The position numbers were made by a program, and so were the translations under genes. A DNA stretch of 64,000 nt from Xiphophorus maculatus (taxonomy: Eukaryota > Chordata > Actinopteri > Cyprinodontiformes > Poeciliidae): positions 5,878,501-5,942,500 of the forward strand of contig NC_036447.1 in the NCBI RefSeq assembly GCF_002775205.1. The letters are read 5' to 3'. Under the pieces are notes generated by a model. The model saw nothing but the letters and a program-made list of their open reading frames with translations. It searched no databases and had not been told where the DNA came from. This document shows, in pieces, positions 57,701-64,000 of this stretch. Numbering within the stretch: the first letter of the stretch is position 1; each line of letters opens with the position of its first letter.

Positions 57701-59250
57701 CTTTTATCATCAGAAAAAAATATGTGAGGCAAAAACTTTCCAATGCAGCCAGAAACTTGTGTTTCCTTTAGTCAGCAGATCTTAATCTGATGGTGATGTA
57801 ACAGAGCTTTCTCTTTCTGTTCCCTACATGGGTCCATGTTACCTTATAAAGCGTGTCAGTGAATCTGAGGTCGGTTTTGCCGGACAGTTCCAGTCCAGCT
57901 GCCACAAGCTGCTCAGCAAAAGGTGGAGAGAATGTGGTGAGGGTGAAGCTCACTATGGGGAGAAAAGAGGAGGGGTCTCCTTTGGAAAGCCTGATGCAGA
58001 AACAAACACCATCAACATTGAGGACAAATGCAACTGCTATGTCAGCTGATTAGATTTAAACACTGACTTAATGCACTGTAGAAAACTCAGCGTTTGATGT
58101 TTTGGCATGACTTTGACAATAAGAACAAAAACTGTAGTAGCAAAAGTTATCCTTAAAGTTTCTTTCCTGGCATAATGAATAATTTCCATGAAAGAAAGCA
58201 TTCTCTGTCTCTCTGTTGTCAAGTTCCTTATCCCAATTAGATGAAAGGATAATAAATAAAGTCTGGAAATACATAGTTTTTCAGACCTGCGGTCCTATAA
58301 TTTATAGTTTTCCACATTGAGCAAGAACATTCAGGTTTCAATGGGAAAGTATTCCATGGCTTACAATAATTTTTGTAATGGGAAACTTGGGAAGGCTTAC
58401 CCACTGTAATCAACATCTGATGGGTACTTAATCACTCGCAGTAGACCTTCTAATTTCCTGATGCAACTCTGAACATTTCCTGCAGAAAGCATTGTAGCCT
58501 ATGGGAAACAGACAAAGTTATGTCTTCATGTATAACATCAACAACACAGCAGGCACTATACATGCTCTAAGAGCAGCAGTTAGCTACAACGTTTGGTGTT
58601 TTGGGAAATATTTATGACTGACAACGTTAGACAACACCAGCATCTCCTACTTTTCACAGCATTATTGAATAGGATACAAAAGGTTATGTAGGAAATTCAA
58701 AATACATATAATGTTTAACTGGGTATATTTATTACATAATAAATAAAACACAGTTTGAGATTAATTAAACCATGATTTATTATTATTATTTACAATTCTA
58801 GAGCTTTAGCACATTAAATATTTAACCAATTAAAGATTGAGTTTTGCAAAAACTGCCTTTAGGGTCAAACTAACATTGCTAAGTTTGACTGGGAGATATT
58901 GTAGTTTTCAAACTGCACCAGAGGAAAGCTTGTCTCAAGTCAAGCCAAGAGTCTTAAAATTGTCCTTTTTCGGTGTTAACAAATCAAATTAAGCTTCCAC
59001 CAATCAAAAATAACTGTGTTTTCTAGAATATAATGAGTTTGGATCGGGAGCTAAAGCAGATGAAATGTGTGCAGTGTCAAATCCAGCTGAACAGGCTTTG
59101 AACAATTATTGAACCAACTGATAACTCTTGGCCATCGTCAATAAAAGAAAAAAACAAAACATACATAGTAATTAATAACCACTTACCGTACCCCGAACTG
59201 TAAAGGACAATAATCAACACGTTTTAACAAGTTAGCTGGTGCGCTTAGGA
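54681..59250 (-). CDS. cep44: cep44 gene: centrosomal protein of 44 kDa
   Basis: Ten coding exons joined on the minus strand give 350 residues (human CEP44 has about 390). CEP44 localises to the proximal part of centrioles and is needed for a sound centriole wall and centriole-to-centrosome conversion. The N-terminal CEP44 domain is clear: RKLEGLLRVIKYPSDVDYSG, TDLRFTDTLYKVLRDIFHYK, LTKEQFLQWGFSQRKISFIC. After a polar, Ser/Pro-rich middle comes a coiled-coil stretch (LEKRLKELEFKNENK) and VPKESWENLMSRVVLLEAKL, which also matches the human protein. A 5' UTR exon ends at 59187. It is head-to-head with fbxo8, as in human. Confidence 0.92.
55038..55075 (-). CDS. cep44: cep44 coding exon 9 (38 nt)
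   Basis: KDLKERLQRITN plus a split Met. Acceptor atccag, donor gtaagt. Small, but splice sites and phase (0 to 2) are consistent on both sides. Confidence 0.82.
55729..55800 (-). CDS. cep44: cep44 coding exon 8
   Basis: 72 nt, 24 codons: LNASLPAEPLISPHSSLSAV, DSSQ. Ser/Pro-rich linker. Acceptor tttgtag, donor gtgaga. Confidence 0.82.
55932..56030 (-). CDS. cep44: cep44 coding exon 7
   Basis: 99 nt: NDEEVVMVPKESWENLMSRV, VLLEAKLELRDVQ. Matches the human V...TW.NLLSRV.LLE segment. Acceptor cttcag, donor gttggg. Confidence 0.91.
56153..56278 (-). CDS. cep44: cep44 coding exon 6: coiled coil
   Basis: 126 nt: SSEVDRRLSALEANIHTLMS, AFNKLDILEKRLKELEFKNE, NK. Heptad-like Leu/Ile spacing. Acceptor tttcag, donor gtttat (sub-consensus). 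Confidence 0.9.
56387..56569 (-). CDS. cep44: cep44 coding exon 5
   Basis: 183 nt, 61 codons: ASKIPFVEDHRRNPFHFANP, GSTHHSEISPSGLSEIPTPD, EEESKESFLF. Ser/Pro/acid-rich and probably disordered. Acceptor ttttag, donor gtaagt. Confidence 0.88.
56646..56717 (-). CDS. cep44: cep44 coding exon 4
   Basis: 72 nt, 24 codons: PKVRYPTKHNLRKKSHLTPT, DADA. Basic, low-complexity linker. Acceptor tttgtag, donor gtaagt. Confidence 0.85.
56718..57480. other. cep44 intron with MITE family C
   Basis: 763 nt, about half of it the MITE at 56917-57283. Confidence 0.65.
56917..57283. mobile_element. MITE family C, copy 4
   Basis: Starts TAGCTGTGTTTCAGTTACAA and ends GTCAACAAAAACACAGCTA, with internal CAATTGCAGTGTTTCCATTG. 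Confidence 0.75.
57481..57618 (-). CDS. cep44: cep44 coding exon 3: end of the CEP44 domain
   Basis: 138 nt: VLRDIFHYKPILTKEQFLQW, GFSQRKISFICDIINLVLQR, HKQLHK. Acceptor cctccag, donor gtaaca. It corresponds to the human YKPILTKKQF...F..WK...CD..N.V..KHK segment. Confidence 0.94.
57843..57990 (-). CDS. cep44: cep44 coding exon 2
   Basis: 148 nt: LSKGDPSSFLPIVSFTLTTF, FAEQLVAAGLELSGKTDLRF, TDTLYK. Acceptor gcatcag, donor gtaaca. GDP..FLPI.S and DLRF.D..YK are conserved domain positions. Confidence 0.93.
58401..58492 (-). CDS. cep44: cep44 coding exon 1
   Basis: ATG at 58492-58490, six bases after acceptor cccatag. MLSAGNVQSCIRKLEGLLRV, then IKYPSDVDYS, last Gly split. Donor gtaagc. The L-R-x-L-x-Y-P-x-x-V-D signature starts the CEP44 domain. 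Confidence 0.92.
58499..59186. other. cep44 first intron
   Basis: 688 nt AT-rich, nothing recognised. Confidence 0.5.
59187..59250 (-). other. cep44: cep44 5' UTR exon (approximate 5' end)
   Basis: A consensus donor (TACG|GTAAGT, exon edge at 59187) follows sequence next to the divergent promoter. It would splice to the acceptor at 58498, six bases before the start codon. The 5' end is a guess. Confidence 0.55.
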
Positions 59251-59760
59251 AAATTTCGACTTTACTAGCAAGTGCTAATTTCTGCCTCTGGTACTTTTGT
59301 TTCTGCCGGGTGTTCAACGGCACGACGCGTGATTGGCTACTCCACGCTTACGTATCCCCTACGTAAATCGACGTTTTGATACCGATGACGTAGCTTTCAC
59401 GGACTTGCTTTCTGAGGTTTTTTTAAAACACAGATAGAAAAAAATGACTTATGCCCGGTTGGTGTTGATACCCCCTCTTTATTTTGAGCTTTTAACCAGA
59501 AAAAGAAGAGACATTATTTATTTCGAACATTGCGGATAGTAGCTTCAATGATGACAGCGGAGGAAGGGGCGGGGCAGCAGTGACAGTACGATGATGATGA
59601 TGATGATGAGGAGGAGTTGAAAACAGATGATAGCTTTGTGATAATAGCAAAGAACCCCGCTATGGAAGGAGGTTTCTGAATCAGAGCTGTGAATGGTGGG
59701 ATTTCTTTGGGAGATGACTACGGGCTGCATATGACTGCATGAAATCAGCATTTTCACTTG
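59251..59760. promoter_or_regulatory. Bidirectional cep44/fbxo8 promoter
   Basis: The space between two head-to-head first exons holds a CCAAT box (ATTGG at 59332-59336), CRE-like TGACGTA (59386-59392), two TACGTA-type sites near 59350-59364, and a GC box GGGGCGGGGC (59566-59575). No TATA box. CpG density is higher than in flanking introns. The motifs are read from sequence; activity is inferred. Confidence 0.6.
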
Positions 59761-59804
59761 TCCTAGTGTGCAGGTCAGGTTGTCAGAGGAATCCCTAAAC
59801 TCAG
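59560..59804 (+). other. fbxo8: fbxo8 5' UTR exon (approximate start)
   Basis: A consensus donor (CTCAG|GTAGGT, exon end 59804) follows the GC box and a GAT repeat (59592-59609). It would splice to the acceptor at 62391. The start is not determined. Confidence 0.5.
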
Positions 59805-62391
59805 GTAGGTAACATGAGTTTTTTTTTTCTTTTACGAGGCTGTCTCAAAATAATAAAATAAGGTAACAGTAATTTAGTATAACAAACAACACACGAGTCC
59901 GTTAACAATCTACTGCTGAAAAAAGTATAAATGCTGGCTCTCTGTTATCAAATTAAACTAGCTTTGCAAGCTAGCATGGGGATTTCTGTTAGCTTTTGAG
60001 GGAAAGTGAAACCTACCTATCCGATTCCCGTTTGACAACTGCTGTCACATATTTGGCCAATGACGGCGAAGGGAAGGCGGGGCTACGGGTCATACTAACT
60101 TGCTTGCTGAAAGTTCCACCGTTGATGTTTACAACAGTGCAGCGGATTTGTTTATGCAACACAGCTGATACCGAGAAGGAAAACGGGACAGGGCAGCGTG
60201 TTAAGAAAGCTGCCATCTCATCGCCGTTTGCTGCCACACTTAAATAGATCGAGTTGTCATCGAATATTATTCATTAAGTGCCGAATACAGGGAAAGGAAA
60301 AAGCAGGACTACTCTGTCCTTTGTTGACATAATTAAGGAATTAATGCTAAATTGAATGGGTTGACAACCAACTCTGCCGATGTCGCAAACGAAACCCGCA
60401 AACTTTATTCATATTAATAAAATATTAGTACGTGGTTGTAAAGTAAAATCGTCTGCGTGTTCTGGGGCTGCTTTTGTCGCTGTGCTGCTTTTACGAGTGA
60501 CCCAAGTACTGTCAAACTTGTTTAACCAGTGAACAATCATGAGGAGTATTCTGACTCAGATATGACCCAAAGCTATGGCAGTGGCTCGTGATAATTTGTG
60601 GCTTCAACATTTTTAGAGTGTTTCAACACAGTATACAGGTTAGCCAAATTTATTTATTTGTTTAATTTCCCTTTGGAGCTATTTTTTCTTGTTTGTTTTT
60701 TTTCCTCCATTTCTCTTACCCCTTTCAAAATTAGTTGTTGATCATGTTTCTTCAGTTTGTATGTGATAATATCTTCAATGGAGGGCAGAAACCGAATGAG
60801 AATATTTGGAGTGAATATTTGGTGAAAAAGCCTGTCAACAAAAATGAAAAATATCTGATTACTGTAACAACAATAAAGGATTTGACCGATGAGATTATAC
60901 AATGGCATGTCCAAATGCCATTAAAAATTACACCCCTTTTTAAAATAGTTTTATATCTGGTGGCAGTATAAATAAAGTTAGCTTAATTGTGTAGTATATC
61001 TGGTATCCTAAATAACAATTTAATAGATAGGGAGATGTTTAGAGTAAAATTTTACCAGTGTTGATTTTTCTTTATAACATCTTAAATTTATCTGAAATGC
61101 TGCAGATCAACTTTTATTCCAAATTCTTACTAAACGGGGCCAGTTGTATTGTGCCTGGAGACGATTTCAGTTTCTTATAGAATGGATGGAATTATTTTGG
61201 TCAAGTTATTTTTTGTGTTTTTTTTAAATAAAATCCATGTTTTATAAAGTAAACACCTTATTTCACCTAAAAGTTTATCATATGGATAATAAATTAGATT
61301 TCAACAGCTCAATAACAATTTTGCTTGCAGCAAATGTTCTCATGCTTCATAAACTAAGCACTTAGCTTTAACTTTGAACGTAATAATATTAATGTTCAAT
61401 GTAATATGAACTACTTTTTAAACCTGTTCACATGTTATTAGTTGGGTTAAGACCTGATCAATGATCCAAAATTTAAAATCATGGTCTTTGAGCAGCTTTG
61501 ATGGTACGTTTGACACGTGGAACAAACTCCTGCATGCTTGGAAATACACAGATTATTATCAAATATTGAATAAATTGTTGAAAGAAGTTGGTCTTGATGA
61601 GTTTGATCTCACTTTTCACTCATGGGACAAGAAAGCTCACAAGCATGACACCAAACTTAGATTAGGGTGCTAGTCACCTTTTAAAATAATTTTCCAGGTG
61701 TCTCAAACAAAGGAAGGATAATTCTTTAGAGAAAGGAACTCTGTAGCACTTTTCCACCGTCTGTCCCATAGAATCTCCATCTTTGTTCATTAAGCCTCAC
61801 CAGTTTGAAGTCCCTGATGATGCACAGAGCTTTAACACTCAATATTCTTTGCAGCAATTTTTATCTCATGAAGTTAACGTGACGTAAATCAAAGTGTTGC
61901 TGCATGCTTTTATTTTGAGGTAACTGATGCTGAAATATCAAGACACGTCCATTCCTCTTTTGCAGTTTTTAGCTTGATAGATTGATTTTAGCTGGACTCA
62001 GTGGCATGTCCAGCTAAAACATGTTAAAAATATTGCATGTTTTAGCAATATCATCTGTATTGCTGATGATATGGCAATACAGAAATAAATGTAGCTAATT
62101 TGAGCTTTCTGGTGAATATGCATATTAACACTTTGCACAATTAAAAAAACCAACTGAACTATCATAAAATCTAAAGTAAGATCAAATAAAATGTAACATA
62201 ACTACAGTTTATCTGAACGCTCTGATAATTTACAATGCTGGTAATGTGTGGTAAACTACTGCAGAGTGACAAAGGAGAAGGCAGTAATATTCTAGTCTTT
62301 GAAACTGTTTTTTCATTAGTTACCGCCAGTTGTCTTGAGTGATCCCCTAGGTTACATCTGTTTTGTTTACGTGTATCTGTGCTGTTTGCAG
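59805..62391. other. fbxo8 first intron (2.6 kb)
   Basis: Begins in CpG-richer sequence and becomes AT-rich. No coding exon or identified repeat. A short palindromic patch lies near 61990-62080 (AGCTGGACTCAGTGGCATGT followed by its partial inverse). Confidence 0.5.
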
Positions 62392-62494
62392 ATGGGTCAA
62401 GCACTGTGGAGGCTTCCTCCCAGACAACAGCAGCAGCTTCAGGAAGAGCTGGCCGACCACCTGACTGAGAGCGGAGGAGGCAAACAAGACCAAG
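62392..62494 (+). CDS. fbxo8: fbxo8 coding exon 1
   Basis: The ATG follows acceptor tttgcag directly. 34 codons plus 1 nt: MGQALWRLPPRQQQQLQEEL, ADHLTESGGGKQDQ. Gln-rich. Donor gtattt. Confidence 0.88.
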
Positions 62495-64000
62495 GTATTT
62501 CTACCATTGTCCTTATATCACAGGTATTTAACATACAACCTGTAGGGGAAATATTCATATAAAGACACAATGTATTCAAAACCAAACAGATTAAATTGAA
62601 TCCAAACCATTTCATTTCTTAAGGCACAGTTCTGGTTTTGTTTAAAATAATTCAGTTGAAGAAATTTAATGGAGAACAATCAATCTTTGTCTTCTATCCT
62701 GGCCTCAGTTTAGTAAGATTGAATTGGACTGTTTGCTGCTCTCACTTGTGTACAGTGAGAGAAAGAAGTGTTTGGTCACTTACAGACAAATGAGCAATCT
62801 CTTCAACTTTCCATGTGAGTTCAAAGGTTAATAAGACAGAATTAAACTAATGGCTATAAAGTTTGGTTAAAAAAGACCATTTATTATTTAGATTTGGCAT
62901 TTCATTATTTATCTCTTTGTTTCCTTTTTAGGGAGCGATGGGGGCGGTTCCCAGAGAAGAGCACCACAGCACTGTTACAGCCCTGACATCTATCATCTGT
63001 TGAAGACACGCAGAGGTATGAATAAATGTCAAATAGAAAGCTAGAGTTACTCTGAGTCTCTCTTAAACACTCTCCTAAATTTTGTTTAAACCTTCCTAGA
63101 AGACTAGAGGGTTGGTCTTGTTTGAAAAGGAAATTAAACAAGGGATGGGTAGAGGGAAAATGTTATGGAGAAGTCCAAAAAGGGAACATGTCAAAGAATC
63201 CAGCTACAACAAGCCTGTGATGTGGGTTTGTAGCTCTAAAGCTCCAAATGAACAATTACTGATGCTAAGAACATTAAACATGCATTAGGATGTAATTTTT
63301 ATGTCTTTTGGATTAATAAAACATAATGACAGCATGACTATGCTAAATGTCAAAAATGAAAGAAAAAAATTTTAAACTTTAAAATATAATCATATTCTGC
63401 TCACATTCCCAATCCTGACCAATCATTTTAATCCTGATTAGATCATCAAATAATTGTGACACGGAGTTATACAAATTTTCATTATTACATTAAGATCAAA
63501 CATGATCAAACCATTGAAATTTAAACAAAAAGCTGTCTTTGGATGCGATGAAAACTAGAAAATAAATATTAAGCATCTTTCCACTTTATTTAATTTGACA
63601 TTATACAGATAAAATTGCTGATCTGATTGATAAAATAATATTGAAGCACACATCTGTAATCTTGAAGGTTCTGAAGCCAGAACATTTTCTAGTGGGCCGG
63701 ATTTGACCCCTTTCACTGGTGATTTTTGGCACAGTGGCCACTAGGGGGAGTGCTAACATTGTGTCTCGCTGGCACAGGCATCCCTTCACAGGAGCTGGGA
63801 TTTATAGAGAAACAAACATTAATGAGATGCTTCTGTTTGTGTTCCTCCTTCTTTTTACAAAATCCTAGATATACACAGAGCAATAAAAAAGATCCATACA
63901 GATATCCTGCTGCTCCATAGTGAAACAAACGGCTCTTAAAAACCCCGTCAAGCCCTCCTAAGTGTTTGTTCCCAGCCCAAATTTTCCCAAAGGGCTCACT
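62392..64000 (+). CDS. fbxo8: fbxo8 gene, 5' part (runs off the window)
   Basis: FBXO8 is an F-box and Sec7-domain protein linked to ARF6 ubiquitination. The first 62 residues are visible: MGQALWRLPPRQQQQLQEEL in exon 1 and DIYHLLKTRR in exon 2, matching the human MGQGLWR... start and the IDIYHLLKARK motif. The Gly at position 2 suggests N-myristoylation (MGQ). The F-box and Sec7 exons lie beyond position 64000. Confidence 0.85.
62932..63015 (+). CDS. fbxo8: fbxo8 coding exon 2
   Basis: 84 nt: SDGGGSQRRAPQHCYSPDIY, HLLKTRR, last codon split. Acceptor ttttag, donor gtatga. DIYHLLK.R is the diagnostic FBXO8 motif. Confidence 0.88.
63016..64000. other. fbxo8 second intron, 5' part
   Basis: 985 nt without a recognisable next exon; the F-box-domain exon expected next is not present. 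Confidence 0.6.

Noticed and set aside
60735..60971. 78-residue open frame in the fbxo8 first intron
   Set aside because: AT-rich chance frame, no recognisable homology or splice signals.

Overview
The window is vertebrate, almost certainly teleost, nuclear DNA. It carries spliced protein-coding genes with GT-AG introns, abundant microsatellites, several families of short inverted-repeat DNA transposons typical of fish, and decayed non-LTR retrotransposons. I see no bacterial operons, CRISPR arrays, ribosome-binding sites or RNA genes. The species cannot be fixed from sequence alone; a percomorph fish fits.

Layout. Positions 1 to about 46,015 on the plus strand hold the 3' half of a teneurin gene: 29 coding exons were traced, and every exon junction keeps frame. 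The C-terminal peptide ([17 protein letters not shown] ... [13 protein letters not shown]) is of the TCAP-3 type, so the gene is called tenm3. The exons encode most of the NHL beta-propeller, the YD-repeat shell, the RHS core motif, the toxin-like C-terminal domain and the TCAP peptide. A 21-nt microexon (6661-6681) encodes the known NKDFRHS splice insert. Convergent to it, on the minus strand, is complete dctd (dCMP deaminase; six coding exons, 47,926-52,377). Next, also on the minus strand, is complete cep44 (centrosomal protein 44; ten coding exons, 54,681-58,492, plus a 5' UTR exon). Divergent from cep44, sharing a compact promoter near 59,250-59,760, begins fbxo8 (F-box protein 8) on the plus strand; only its first two coding exons are in the window.

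How the genes relate. TENM3-DCTD adjacency and the head-to-head CEP44/FBXO8 pair are both known from human chromosome 4q34-q35; here the four genes lie within about 65 kb. Functionally they are unrelated (synaptic adhesion, thymidylate supply, centriole structure, F-box/Sec7 protein), so the arrangement reflects conserved synteny rather than a pathway.

The most interesting observations concern tenm3 RNA processing: the microexon, a symmetric 108-nt exon flanked by GU-rich and (CA)36 tracts that could pair, four acceptors preceded by UG-rich tracts, and a tandem acceptor. Among the repeats, the notable ones are an intron segment duplicated inside an inverted-repeat transposon, a twin-priming-like retroelement inversion, a 425-bp hAT-type element with a perfect 8-bp target duplication, and four multi-copy MITE families. 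I did not find evidence for an entirely new biological system.
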